Assembly: GCA_964624645.1 (NCBI GenBank)
Contig: CAZVAD010000002.1
Span: 1 to 64,000, forward strand
Reading direction: 5' to 3'
DNA from: Mariniphaga sp964624645
GTDB taxonomy: Bacteria; Bacteroidota; Bacteroidia; Bacteroidales; Prolixibacteraceae
DNA length: 64,000 bases
Part shown: positions 27,001 to 35,957 of the stretch, one piece after another
Layout: each line of letters begins with the position of its first letter
How positions within the stretch are numbered: position 1 is the first letter of the stretch
Notes under the pieces: model-generated
What the model saw: the letters and a program-made list of their open reading frames with translations, nothing else
The model's database searches: none
Told to the model about the DNA's origin: nothing
Position numbers and translations under genes: made by a program

Positions 27001-27704
27001 TGCTCCGGGCAAATGCAGTTTTTGGAATCTGGCCGGCAAATGCCGACGGCGACGATATTATTCTTTATGCCGATGAAACCCGGCAGGAAGAGATCGGACG
27101 ATTTCTCCACCTCCGGCAGCAGGAAAAAAAGAAAGAAGGTTTTTCCAACCTGTGCCTTGCCGATTTTGTGGCGCCGGTGAACTCCGGGAAAGTGGACTAC
27201 TGCGGCGGATTTGCCACCACTGCCGGAATGGGCATCGAACCCTGGCTGGAGAAGTTCAGGAAAGACCACAATGATTTCAAGGCCATTATGCTTGAAGCGC
27301 TGGCCGACAGGTTGAGCGAAGCTTTTGCCGAACTGCTTCACCTCCGGGTGAGAAAAGAGTTCTGGGGTTATGCCCCCGATGAAAACCTTTCGGATGAAGA
27401 GATCATCAAAGCAAAATACCAGGGCATCCGCCCCGCTTTGGGCTATCCCGCCTGTCCCGAACATTCGGAAAAAGAAAATCTGTTTAACCTCCTGAAAGCC
27501 GAAAAAGCAGGGATTACGCTCACGGAGCATTTTGCGATGTATCCCAATGCATCGGTTTCCGGACAATATTTCGCGCATCCCGATTCACGCTATTTCAGCC
27601 TTGAAAAAGTTGGACTTGACCAGGTTGCCGACTATGCACGGCGAAAGGGGAAACCGGTGGAATACATTGAAAAATTCCTGCCGGCAAACCTGAATTACAA
27701 ATAG
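24018..27704 (+). CDS. metH: Cobalamin-dependent methionine synthase
   Basis: A complete 1228-residue four-module enzyme that methylates homocysteine using methyl-tetrahydrofolate. Module 1 (1-340) binds homocysteine; zinc ligands are Cys252 in GLNCSLGA and the CysCys of IIGGCCGTTP. Module 2 (~355-620) binds methyl-THF (FLNIGERCNVSGSRRF). Module 3 has the cap and the B12 Rossmann domain with DVHDIG (Asp762, His764, Gly767). Module 4 (~900-1228) is the SAM-binding reactivation domain with RPALGYPACPEHSEK. No metF is adjacent. B12 dependence implies uptake or synthesis genes elsewhere. Confidence 0.96.
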   Translation: MKQHTHTPYKKDIRKELEKRVLVMDGAMGTLLQEYKLSEEQFRGELLKDATHDQKGNNDILSLTFPEIISEIHEKYLEAGADIILTNTFNATKISQADYHASHLVYAINKASAELARKAADKYTALNPEKPRYACGTLGPTNKTLSLSPDVNDPGYRAITFDEVKSAYREQVEALIDGGVELLLIETIFDTLNAKAAIYAIEEALEARQIRLPLMISGTITDASGRTLSGQTPEAFLNSVSHIDLLSIGLNCSLGASDLRPYVKELSQKSPFPVSAHPNAGLPNQFGEYDETPEVMSGFIKDYLDNRFVNIIGGCCGTTPDHIREFVRLAEKAAPHEVNEKDMHTRLSGLEPVKITPESNFLNIGERCNVSGSRRFARLIREQKYEEALVIAREQAENGAQIIDVNMDDAMLDAEKEMVTFLNLMMTEPDIARLPVMLDSSKWNVIEAGLKCLQGKAIVNSISLKEGEETFVEQARIVRRFGAAVVVMAFDEKGQADNYERRIEICERAYKILTEKVNFPPQDIIFDPNVLTVGTGLEEHNNYVVDFIESLKWIKKNLPYAKTSGGISNVSFAFRGNDPVREAMHSVFLYHAIRAGLDMGIVNPGMLQIYDEIPEDLLKRTEDLLLNRRPDATERLLEFAKEVTQEDKTEVEKDEWRSQPLEKRLEHALVKGIPDFVDEDMAEALTKYEPALNIIEGPLMAGMNVVGELFGSGKMFLPQVIKSARVMKKAVAYLLPYIEADKAKYKDTTRQKKILMATVKGDVHDIGKNIVGVVLGCNNYEIVDLGVMVPTEKILDTAVKENADIVGVSGLITPSLEIMADIAREMERRKMDIPLLIGGATTSKIHTAVKIAPAYSHPVVHVKDASLAVNVVSNLIAKNEEFVQSVKKDYEQIREFQIQRKPKEYLRLEEARANRTPTDWNTSPVYKPNFTGVKYLMDYPLEELREYIDWTFFFIAWEMRGTYPRILSDEKQGEAATKLFEEANELLDEIIAKKMLRANAVFGIWPANADGDDIILYADETRQEEIGRFLHLRQQEKKKEGFSNLCLADFVAPVNSGKVDYCGGFATTAGMGIEPWLEKFRKDHNDFKAIMLEALADRLSEAFAELLHLRVRKEFWGYAPDENLSDEEIIKAKYQGIRPALGYPACPEHSEKENLFNLLKAEKAGITLTEHFAMYPNASVSGQYFAHPDSRYFSLEKVGLDQVADYARRKGKPVEYIEKFLPANLNYK

Positions 27705-27760
27705 GCAGTTTCCGGCGACTTTCACTATTTTCGCCGTTCAAATGGAAAATGATTTTTAAA

Positions 27761-29893
27761 ATGCGGAAAATATTTCTTTTGGCGCTGCTTTTCTCTGCAG
27801 CGCTGGTTAGTGCACAGCAGAAGCAATTCACCCTTGAAGACGCCATCCTTGGAATGGACACCTACCTGGCGCCGGAAAAAATGAAAGGGCTTTCCTGGCA
27901 AAACAGTACGGTTTTCACCTGGCTGAAAAACGATACGCTTTGGGGCGAAAACGCAAAAACCGGAGAAAAACAACCCATTCTTTCGCTGAATGCGCTAAAA
28001 TCCGCCATCGGGTCAAAAAATATTTTGTTGTGGAGTTTCCCCGGTTACTCCTGGACAAGCAAAGGATTGTTACAGGTAAGGACAGGAAAAACATTTCATC
28101 TTATCGATGTTTCGGAGAAGAAAGTTGTGGACTCCGTTGAACTTCCCGACAATGCAGAAAATGCCGTTTTCAGTGAAGCCGGCCGCTTTGCAGCCTGCAC
28201 GGTGAATGACGATTTGTTTGTTTCCTTTTCATCCGGGAAAACGGTTCGGATAACAACGGATGGCGGCAACGGCATCGTCAACGGGAAAACCGTTCATCGC
28301 AACGAATTTGGCATCAAGAACGGCATCTTCATCTCACCCGGTGGAAACTTCATTGCATTTTACAGAAAAGATGAAAGCATGGTAAGTGATTATCCGCTGG
28401 TGGATTACCTGCCCCGGGTGGCTCAGCCGAAACCATTCAAATATCCCATGGCCGGAATGACAAATGAGCAGGTTACGTTAGGTGTTTACGACATCGCCTC
28501 GGGAAAAACAACGTTTCTGAAAACCGGCGGCGACCCGGAGCATTACCTCACAAATCCGGCGTGGTCGCCCGATGAAAGACAGATTTATGTTGCCGAACTG
28601 AACCGCGGGCAGAATCACATGCACTTAAATTGCTACAGCATAAATTCCGGCGAAAAGATAAAAACCGTTCTGGAAGAAGTGCACGAAAAATATGTGGAAC
28701 CGCAATATCCTGTCCGGTTTTCGGGAGAAAACAAAAATGAATTTTACCTGCTGAGCCGGAATGACGGCTGGTTTCATGTGTATAAATACAACGCCGACGG
28801 AAAGCTCATCCGCCAGATAACCAAAGGGGAGTGGGAGGTGACAAAACTTCTGGGATTTGATGAAAAAGAGAAATATCTTTTTGTGGAAGCGACAAAGGAG
28901 AGTCCGCTGGAGAGGCATATTTACCGGGTGGAGACGAAAACCGGAAAAATGGAGAAGCTGACAGAAATTGCCGGATTGCATCAGGGGCTGCTGAGCCCCG
29001 GCGGGGATTGGGTGATTGATACTTTTTCGGCTCCTGAAGTTCCTGCACAAACCGATCTTCTTTTTTCCGGTGGAAAAACAGTCCGGACTTTGCATCACGC
29101 AGGCAACCCGCTTGAAAACTATGCCCTTGGTGAAAACCGGCTGGTTTCGATTCCTTCGGCGGACGGCAAAACAACGTTGCATGGAAGGTTGGTTCTGCCG
29201 GTGGATTTTAATCCGCAAAAAAAATATCCGGTGATTGTTTATGTGTATGGCGGACCCCATTCGCAGATGGTCAACAGAGGCTGGCATCATGGCGTCCGGT
29301 GGTGGCAGTATTACATGGCATCACAGGGATTCATCGCTTTCACCATGGATAACCGGGGAACAAGCTACCGCGGGCTGGACTTTGAAAATACCGTTCACCG
29401 CCGGCTTGGGGTGGCCGAAACCGAAGACCAGATGCAGGGCATCGGATACCTGAAATCACTCCCTTTTGTGGATTCGGAACGCATTGGCGTGCACGGATGG
29501 AGCTACGGCGGATTTATGACCTTAAACCTGATGCTGCGGCATCCCGAAATTTTCAAAGTGGGTGTTGCCGGCGGTCCGGTGGTTGACTGGAGCATGTATG
29601 AAATCATGTATGGCGAACGCTATATGAGTAATCCCCGGGAGAATGCCGCCGGTTACAGAGAGACAAACATGCTCAGCCACGTATCAAACCTGAAAGGCAA
29701 GCTGATGCTCATTCACGGAGCACAGGACGATGTGGTGGTCATGCAGCACAGCATGCAGTTTTTGAACAAGTGCATCATTGAAGGGAAACAGGTTGATTTT
29801 TTTGTCTATCCCACCCATCCGCACAATGTGCGGGGAAAAGACAGGGTGCACCTGATGGAAAAAGTGAGTCGCTATTTCATGGATTATTTGTAG
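27761..29893 (+). CDS. Dipeptidyl peptidase IV-like S9 serine peptidase
   Basis: A 710-residue exported peptidase (signal peptide ending near VSA-QQ) with an eight-bladed propeller N-terminal region (DPPIV_N) and a C-terminal alpha/beta hydrolase domain. The catalytic triad is visible: Ser581 in GWSYGGFMT, Asp in HGAQDD and His in HPHNVRG. It should remove Xaa-Pro or Xaa-Ala dipeptides from peptide N-termini in the periplasm. The ATG at 27761 gives a clean signal peptide; 27749 is an in-frame alternative. It converges on the DUF819 gene with only 3 bp between stops. Confidence 0.92.
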   Translation: MRKIFLLALLFSAALVSAQQKQFTLEDAILGMDTYLAPEKMKGLSWQNSTVFTWLKNDTLWGENAKTGEKQPILSLNALKSAIGSKNILLWSFPGYSWTSKGLLQVRTGKTFHLIDVSEKKVVDSVELPDNAENAVFSEAGRFAACTVNDDLFVSFSSGKTVRITTDGGNGIVNGKTVHRNEFGIKNGIFISPGGNFIAFYRKDESMVSDYPLVDYLPRVAQPKPFKYPMAGMTNEQVTLGVYDIASGKTTFLKTGGDPEHYLTNPAWSPDERQIYVAELNRGQNHMHLNCYSINSGEKIKTVLEEVHEKYVEPQYPVRFSGENKNEFYLLSRNDGWFHVYKYNADGKLIRQITKGEWEVTKLLGFDEKEKYLFVEATKESPLERHIYRVETKTGKMEKLTEIAGLHQGLLSPGGDWVIDTFSAPEVPAQTDLLFSGGKTVRTLHHAGNPLENYALGENRLVSIPSADGKTTLHGRLVLPVDFNPQKKYPVIVYVYGGPHSQMVNRGWHHGVRWWQYYMASQGFIAFTMDNRGTSYRGLDFENTVHRRLGVAETEDQMQGIGYLKSLPFVDSERIGVHGWSYGGFMTLNLMLRHPEIFKVGVAGGPVVDWSMYEIMYGERYMSNPRENAAGYRETNMLSHVSNLKGKLMLIHGAQDDVVVMQHSMQFLNKCIIEGKQVDFFVYPTHPHNVRGKDRVHLMEKVSRYFMDYL

Positions 29894-29896
29894 CCG

Positions 29897-31171
29897 CTAT
29901 AAAATTGATCCGATGAATATCCCTAAATATGTTCCAAAGGCATAACCAAGAATTCCAACGGCCAGCCCGCCAATAATTACCTCTTTGTTTTTCAAAGCTC
30001 CTGCAACAGCCGGCACAAAAGGCGGCGAATAGGTCAGCGCAGTGATGGTGATTATGATGGTGTCGGTATCTATTTTAAACAGCCTGGCCAAACCCACATG
30101 GATGAATATGGAGCCAAAGACCACCAGAAAAACATACAGAAACAGCTCTAAAAATTCAATCTGGAACATACTCCGCAGGTTTGCCATGGAAGAAAGCGCA
30201 AGGCAAAAAACGATAATAAAATACATTCCGAGCGGAAAACTCAGTTTCAGCTTATTGAATGGCTTAAGCAGTGAAGCCAAAAGGCCAAGGGTTGTGATGG
30301 TCAGAATGACAACAACCACCTGGTTATTTTTGGAAACAAAAAGGGATAATCCGCCTCCAATGGCAAAAATTATGATGGATGCAAGCAATGATTTAAATAC
30401 TTCGGGCAGATTTTCTCTTCTGTACAATCCGTCATAATTTTCAATGTGGCTGTTTTCGTCCTCTTCCATTTCAACCTGCATGATATTTTCTCCTTTCCGG
30501 ATAAGCCCGTATTTTGGCAGAAAGGTGTTGAAGAGGCGTTGTGCAACGGTCATAAGGAACAGCAAGGCAACCGAGCCGATGATTAAATCGTAGGTGTGCG
30601 TCAGGATGAAGATATCCGGGCTGACATGCAGCGCCGTCCCGATTGCTGCAAGGTTTGGCGTTCCGCCGGTATAAACCCCGATGAGCATTCCGGTAACTTT
30701 GTCCGCTTCCGTGATGTTGTGCGCAAAGAGATAATACCCGATAAAAATTGCACCCAAAAGTGAAACCATTGCCAACACAAGCGAGAGAACAGTGCTGCGG
30801 GCATTTTTCAGCCATTTTCTTAAATTCAGTGAAAAAAGCAAAAGGGGCAATGCAATCAGAATGGTATAATTCATTATGGAATCCTGCAATTGGGCAATCA
30901 TGTTATAGGTGAAATCGGTATCCAAATAACCGGGGGAATTCATAAATTCCATAAATTCAGCTTTGGGAAGGAATGACCTTGTGCCGCCAAGCAGCTTCAC
31001 CAACTCCTCTCCGGGCGTGGGGAAAATTCCAATGTTTCCGGCAACCAGTCCCACCGCATAGGCAAGAACAACAGCGCCAATCCGCTTGAGGGTGTTTGAG
31101 ATTTTACACAGATAAATCAGAAGAACCGGCGTGAGGAGGTAGAACAGGATTAAGGCAACAGTTATCCACAT
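29897..31171 (-). CDS. DUF819 family membrane protein
   Basis: A 424-residue inner-membrane protein with roughly ten to twelve hydrophobic segments. The internal GVYTGGTPNLAAIGTAL and TYSPPFVPAVAGALKNK stretches are typical of DUF819 (YjcL-like), a family of putative transporters of unknown substrate. The start MWITVALIL at 31171 is preferred, because the longer frame adds a charged stretch without family support. Confidence 0.82.
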   Translation of the reverse strand: MWITVALILFYLLTPVLLIYLCKISNTLKRIGAVVLAYAVGLVAGNIGIFPTPGEELVKLLGGTRSFLPKAEFMEFMNSPGYLDTDFTYNMIAQLQDSIMNYTILIALPLLLFSLNLRKWLKNARSTVLSLVLAMVSLLGAIFIGYYLFAHNITEADKVTGMLIGVYTGGTPNLAAIGTALHVSPDIFILTHTYDLIIGSVALLFLMTVAQRLFNTFLPKYGLIRKGENIMQVEMEEDENSHIENYDGLYRRENLPEVFKSLLASIIIFAIGGGLSLFVSKNNQVVVVILTITTLGLLASLLKPFNKLKLSFPLGMYFIIVFCLALSSMANLRSMFQIEFLELFLYVFLVVFGSIFIHVGLARLFKIDTDTIIITITALTYSPPFVPAVAGALKNKEVIIGGLAVGILGYAFGTYLGIFIGSIL

Positions 31172-31251
31172 AATTAAAGTTTTCTGCCAAAAATAATTAT
31201 TTTTTTCAATTGAAAGCCGGAACCCACGCCTTTTAAAAAGAGCGGCACACA

Positions 31252-31287
31252 ATCAAAAAAGCACAAACCAACCGGTCTGTGCTTTCT
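31252..31287 (-). terminator. Rho-independent terminator of the OmpP1-type gene
   Basis: On the minus strand a 12-bp stem (arms 31274-31285 and 31258-31269, one G-U pair) with a 4-nt loop is followed by a T run corresponding to the A tract at 31255-31260. It begins about 20 bp after the stop of the barrel gene at 31307. Confidence 0.78.
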
Positions 31288-31306
31288 CTGTGAAATATAT
31301 TTTATT

Positions 31307-32800
31307 CTAAAATTTAAACCCGAGGGTAAATACCACATTGTTTTTAATCCCTTTAAATTCAGCCATTTCCGGTTTTTTATAAAAATCGGTGGGAGGAGCG
31401 GGATACAACGAATCAAAGAAATTTTCCCTGGAGTGCCTGTAGGCAATATCAAAGAAAAATCCTCCGGTGCGGTAGCCCAATCCTGCTGAAAGAACATTCA
31501 GTTTCGCATCTGCATTGGGTTGGCTGGCACCTAACGCCTGGCTGTTATACGGAGAAGGATAATGCTCAAAACCTGCCCGCAGGCTGATATTGTCGGTGGC
31601 CAAAAACTCACCGCCAACTCTCAGATTTCCGATTGAACGGAAAACATCGGCAATATCATTGTTCTCATCAATGAAGTTGTAACCGTCCCCGCCCCGTCTC
31701 AGTCTGGCTGAGCCATAATTCATAAATTCATAATCAATGCTGAGCAACCCTTTGCCGGCAAAAATATAAGCGCCGCTAAGCGTTAATTTCAGTGGGGTTT
31801 CAATATCATAATCGTATTCAGAATAAGGCGACACTTTTTTATAGGTTTCGCTTCCGTCTTCGTAGGTTAACGATGAGTGCATGGTGGTTTCAAACACATC
31901 ACTCAGATTGAAGAATGTTGGCGTGGCAATGGATGCCCCAAGCCTGACTTCATTCACCGGTTTGTAGATGATCCCCAATTTTCCGTTATAACCGGTTCCG
32001 CTGGTACGCAGGTAGGTGTCAAACCGGAATTCATTAAAATACTGGATATTATTTTGTTCGTCCCATTCCCGCAATTCGGAAGACTCCTTATAATAAGCGT
32101 CAACAATTCCCAACGAGGCGCCCAAATAGAGCTTGTGGTTGAGATTGAGCCCTGCAACAAATGAGTATTCGTTGATATAACCCTGTCTGGAGTAACTTTT
32201 TCTCTGGCTCTGCCCGTAGCCGTCCTCTTCGATATCATGCCAGTAAACATCATTGTCTTCATCATATAAAAGGAGGTCAGTTTCCCAGGCGAGGTTTTCG
32301 TAGAAATCACTCCATTTCCCGACAGTTGCATTGTCGGCAAAATAGTCCATCATGGAGCCGTTCAGATTTTTAGCGCCTGCAAGGGCAGTGCTGTTAAAAT
32401 CCCTCAGCCGGTTAAAGCCAATGCCGACATTTACACTGATCAATCCGGTTTCACCCTGGTTTGACATTGGCAATGCAGCCACATAACTCAGATTATTGAA
32501 TGTGAAATTGTATTTACTGTCGCTCATGATATTCCCACGATAGGTTGACTCCACCGAATGGTGTCCGAAACCGGGGGTAAAAACAAATTCGGATGTTCTG
32601 TACAGTCCAAGTCCGGCAGGATTTATACTTGCTGAGGTAAAATCCCCTCCCAATGCGCCGAAAGCATTTCCCATCCCACCTGCGCGTGCAGTTCCCTGAA
32701 CCTGATAGTTTGAAAAACGCAATGCATCGGCTAAATCCTGTGCCTGGGTAAACATGGATACGGTTAAAACTAAAGCCAGTATTGTTATTACTCGTTTCAT
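31307..32800 (-). CDS. OmpP1/FadL-type outer-membrane barrel protein
   Basis: A 497-residue outer-membrane protein with a signal peptide ending at TQA-QD. The N-terminal motif TARAGGMGNAFGALGGD, followed by SINPAGLGLYR, is typical of the OmpP1/FadL/TodX family, where this segment plugs the barrel. Alternating amphipathic strands continue to the terminal GFKF, a Phe-ending barrel signature. Members import hydrophobic compounds; the substrate here is unknown. It is preceded 53 bp upstream by the Tyr/Trp-rich lipoprotein gene on the same strand and ends in a terminator. Confidence 0.85.
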   Translation of the reverse strand: MKRVITILALVLTVSMFTQAQDLADALRFSNYQVQGTARAGGMGNAFGALGGDFTSASINPAGLGLYRTSEFVFTPGFGHHSVESTYRGNIMSDSKYNFTFNNLSYVAALPMSNQGETGLISVNVGIGFNRLRDFNSTALAGAKNLNGSMMDYFADNATVGKWSDFYENLAWETDLLLYDEDNDVYWHDIEEDGYGQSQRKSYSRQGYINEYSFVAGLNLNHKLYLGASLGIVDAYYKESSELREWDEQNNIQYFNEFRFDTYLRTSGTGYNGKLGIIYKPVNEVRLGASIATPTFFNLSDVFETTMHSSLTYEDGSETYKKVSPYSEYDYDIETPLKLTLSGAYIFAGKGLLSIDYEFMNYGSARLRRGGDGYNFIDENNDIADVFRSIGNLRVGGEFLATDNISLRAGFEHYPSPYNSQALGASQPNADAKLNVLSAGLGYRTGGFFFDIAYRHSRENFFDSLYPAPPTDFYKKPEMAEFKGIKNNVVFTLGFKF

Positions 32801-32853
32801 AACTTAAATGTTAATGGGTTAATAATTAATTTATTACATCAACCTTTTTCATT

Positions 32854-34260
32854 TTATCTTCTGCCAGAAGAAGATGATGATCTTGAGCCTCCTCCGCCTG
32901 AGCTGCCTCCTGAACTTCTGCTGGGTGCGCTGTAGCTTCCAGAAGAACCTGAGCTTCTGCTGGGTGCGCTATAGCTCCCGCCGCTGCTTCTTGACGGAGC
33001 GCTCTGGTAGGTGCTGCCGGATTTGGTGGAAACAGAAGAGGGCGTGCTGTAAGTTCCGCTTGAGCTGCTGCCTGAACTTCTGTTGTATGTGGAACTTGTC
33101 CTGTATGTTCTGTTATACGTTGAAGATGTACCGGGCGTGGTGGTTGTGGTTGTGGTTGAGCTTTTGCTCTGGGTCACCACCCGCGGGGTTGTGGTAGCAC
33201 TTGTTGCAGGCCTTGTGTATGTTCTTGTGGCTGAAGTGCTTCCCGGACGGGTATAAGTTTGTGCAGGCGCACTGCCACTGACTGCGCTTTTAATATTGTC
33301 CGCTCTTCTCTTTTCACTGGAAACGCTGCTTGCTGCCTGTGTGCGCTGACCTGAAACAGACTCGGCGCTTCGCACACCGGAGCTTGAAGATGCCCTGCGT
33401 GAATCGTGTGCACTTTGCTCTGTACGTACCGGATTGCCGGTCTGAGCGCTTTTTGTTTCCGTTGCCGAAGCACGGACACCGGAAGTGGTGGCTCTTCTGC
33501 CGCTGTCGCTGCCATACATCACATTTGTATTTTCGGAACGTCTTTGTCCATAGCGGTAATTTTCGGAATCAACATACCGGATATTGCCGTAGCCATACCA
33601 GGAGTTATAGGGATAGCCCCATCCATACATGGAATAATAGGGACTGTACCAGGAATTATAATAGTATGGAGAATACCAACTGCTGCCCCAACCCCAACTG
33701 TAGTATGGGGAGTACCAGCGGCTACCCCATCTCCATCCCATGGAATAATACGGGGAATACCAGGATGAATAATACCAGGGATCATAATAGAAAGGATCGT
33801 AATACCAGCTGTCCCAGTAGAACGGATCATAGAAATAGGGGCGGTGAAAACGCCGGATACGATAGGCATAATCCATCTCCTGTCCATCATAATAGTTGTT
33901 GATGACATATTTCACATCGTCATCGTTATAATAAACAGTGGTGTCGCTGTCATACAAATCATACTGATCCATGCTGTAAACCAGCGCATCAGCATCTCTT
34001 TCGGAGCCATCAAAAATATAGTTGCTCATCGTTTGAGCGCCCTCTTCATTCTGCTGTATATCACTGATAATCATTCTGTGAGCTGACTTTTCGGCTACAG
34101 CATTTTCTGAAGGACCCTCTCTTTCCACTGAAACAGGCGGCGGAATACTCCCCGGATTGAAATAGATATCATCAGTGTAGGAACTGGTGATATAACTCCC
34201 CGTGGTACATGCACCTAAAAAGAGAGCAGCCATTGTTAAAATTGTAAATCCTGATTTCAT
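32854..34260 (-). CDS. Low-complexity lipoprotein with WYSPYY repeats and Ser-rich tail
   Basis: A 468-residue lipoprotein (lipobox LGAC, Cys18). Residues 25-130 are acidic and of ordinary composition. Residues ~141-229 are extremely rich in Tyr and Trp, with the hexamer WYSPYY four times (starting near 167, 182, 195 and 204) and DPFYY/DPWYY variants. From ~240 to the end the chain is Ser/Thr/Arg/Gly-rich with three SAPSRSSG units. No catalytic domain is recognised. A surface-exposed, extended or aggregating protein is likely (inference). An unusually good Shine-Dalgarno sequence (GGGAGG at 34268-34273) precedes the ATG. Confidence 0.75.
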   Translation of the reverse strand: MKSGFTILTMAALFLGACTTGSYITSSYTDDIYFNPGSIPPPVSVEREGPSENAVAEKSAHRMIISDIQQNEEGAQTMSNYIFDGSERDADALVYSMDQYDLYDSDTTVYYNDDDVKYVINNYYDGQEMDYAYRIRRFHRPYFYDPFYWDSWYYDPFYYDPWYYSSWYSPYYSMGWRWGSRWYSPYYSWGWGSSWYSPYYYNSWYSPYYSMYGWGYPYNSWYGYGNIRYVDSENYRYGQRRSENTNVMYGSDSGRRATTSGVRASATETKSAQTGNPVRTEQSAHDSRRASSSSGVRSAESVSGQRTQAASSVSSEKRRADNIKSAVSGSAPAQTYTRPGSTSATRTYTRPATSATTTPRVVTQSKSSTTTTTTTPGTSSTYNRTYRTSSTYNRSSGSSSSGTYSTPSSVSTKSGSTYQSAPSRSSGGSYSAPSRSSGSSGSYSAPSRSSGGSSGGGGSRSSSSSGRR

Positions 34261-34360
34261 AACTCATCCTCCCGATTTATACTTTATAAAAATATTTACT
34301 TTCTTTACGAACTCTAAATTAGCACAAATAAAAAGCAAAATTTGTACCAATATACACAAA

Positions 34361-35836
34361 ATGGCTAAAGAATTAACATCACGCAGCGAGAATTATTCGC
34401 AATGGTATCAGGATCTGGTGATTAAGGCTGACCTGGCTGAAAACTCCGCCGTCAGAGGCTCTATGGTGATAAAGCCCTATGGCTATGCAATCTGGGAAAA
34501 AATGCAAGCAGAGCTGGACCGGATGTTCAAGGAGACCGGGCATGTGAACGCCTATTTTCCACTTTTTATCCCCAAGTCATTTTTCAACAAAGAGGCCGAT
34601 CATGTGGAGGGATTTGCCAAGGAATGTGCAGTTGTTACGCATTACCGGCTGAAGAATGACAAGGAAACCGGCGATATCGTGGTGGACCCGGATGCCAAAC
34701 TGGAAGAAGAGCTTATCGTTCGTCCCACTTCGGAAACAATTATATGGAACACCTACCGCAACTGGATTCAATCGCATCGTGATTTGCCATTGCTGATTAA
34801 TCAGTGGGCAAATGTTGTGCGGTGGGAAATGCGCACCCGCCTGTTTCTGCGGACTGCCGAATTTCTCTGGCAGGAAGGGCATACCGCCCATGCCACGAAG
34901 GAGGAGGCCATAGAAGAGGCTGTAAAAATGGTGAATGTTTATGCTGATTTTGCCGAAAACTATATGGCCATGCCGGTAGTGAAAGGTGTGAAAACCGAAA
35001 GCGAGCGGTTTGCGGGCGCATTGGACACTTACACAATTGAGGCTTTGATGCAGGACGGAAAAGCCCTGCAGTCAGGCACCTCCCATTTTCTTGGACAGAA
35101 TTTTGCAAAAGCTTTCGATGTAAAGTTCACCGGCAAAGAGGGGGTTGAAGAATACGTCTGGGCTACTTCATGGGGAGTCTCCACCCGGTTGATCGGCGGT
35201 TTAATCATGGCACATTCCGACGACAACGGGCTGGTTTTACCGCCCAAACTGGCGCCCATTCAGGTGGTGATAGTACCCATCTATAAAAAGCTGGGAGAGC
35301 TGGCGCTTATTTCGGAAAAAGTTGAAAAAGTGGTTGCCGGATTGAAGGCAAAAGGAATTTCCGTAAAATTTGACGACAGCGATCAGAAAAAACCGGGCTG
35401 GAAGTTTGCCGAATACGAGCTGAAGGGAGTTCCCGTTCGTCTGGCAATCGGCCCCCGCGATCTTGAAAACGGTACGGTGGAAGTGGCCCGGCGCGATACC
35501 CTGGAAAAAAAGCTGGCCCCCATGGAAGGAATTACTGAACATGTGATTGGCCTTTTGGAAGAGATTCAGCAGAACATTTTCCAAAAAGCGCTTGATTTTC
35601 GTGCTCAGAATACAACCAAAGCAGATACCTGGAAAGCGTTTAAGGAGATTATTCAAAACAAAGGCGGTTTTGTCTCAGCCCACTGGGACGGCACTCCGGA
35701 AACAGAGGAGCAAATAAAAACGGAAACAAAAGCGACCATTCGCTGCATACCGCTTGACAATGAGCCGGAAGAGGGAAAATGTATCTACTCGGGCAAACCG
35801 TCAAAACAGCGGGTTTTGTTTGCACTGGCCTATTAG
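34361..35836 (+). CDS. proS: Prolyl-tRNA synthetase (eukaryote/archaeal-like type)
   Basis: A 491-residue class II aminoacyl-tRNA synthetase. Class II motif 2 appears in WRWEMRTRLFLRTAEFLWQE-like form (VVRWEMRTR ... FLWQEGHTAHAT), with RPTSETIIW before it and SWGVSTRLIGG as motif 3. The anticodon-binding domain starts near residue 300, followed by the C-terminal zinc-like extension. It lacks the bacterial INS editing insertion, which defines the short eukaryote-like type usual in Bacteroidota. The ATG at 34361 matches the family N-terminus MAKELTSR; an upstream frame back to 34202 would overlap the divergent lipoprotein gene. Confidence 0.96.
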   Translation: MAKELTSRSENYSQWYQDLVIKADLAENSAVRGSMVIKPYGYAIWEKMQAELDRMFKETGHVNAYFPLFIPKSFFNKEADHVEGFAKECAVVTHYRLKNDKETGDIVVDPDAKLEEELIVRPTSETIIWNTYRNWIQSHRDLPLLINQWANVVRWEMRTRLFLRTAEFLWQEGHTAHATKEEAIEEAVKMVNVYADFAENYMAMPVVKGVKTESERFAGALDTYTIEALMQDGKALQSGTSHFLGQNFAKAFDVKFTGKEGVEEYVWATSWGVSTRLIGGLIMAHSDDNGLVLPPKLAPIQVVIVPIYKKLGELALISEKVEKVVAGLKAKGISVKFDDSDQKKPGWKFAEYELKGVPVRLAIGPRDLENGTVEVARRDTLEKKLAPMEGITEHVIGLLEEIQQNIFQKALDFRAQNTTKADTWKAFKEIIQNKGGFVSAHWDGTPETEEQIKTETKATIRCIPLDNEPEEGKCIYSGKPSKQRVLFALAY

Positions 35837-35957
35837 TTTTGCCGGCTTTTATCAAGAATACAACTGTTTTGAGTAGTCAGTCCGCATTTTTCACCGTTTG
35901 TTGCCAATGATTTTTTGAAAACCCTGTACCGGGAAAAAATAAATAAACTCACTGATT

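Noticed and set aside
32900..33840. Repetitive sequence that could be mistaken for a CRISPR array
   Set aside because: The repeats are short, irregular and follow the codons of a low-complexity protein; there are no regular spacers and no cas genes.
33330..33902. Plus-strand frames rich in Asn, Arg and Ile opposite the Tyr-rich lipoprotein
   Set aside because: They are complements of the TAC/TAT-rich repeats and have no start context or family features.
34202..34360. A 53-codon N-terminal extension of ProRS
   Set aside because: It overlaps the divergent lipoprotein gene start and its signal peptide, and MAKELTSR at 34361 is the family N-terminus.
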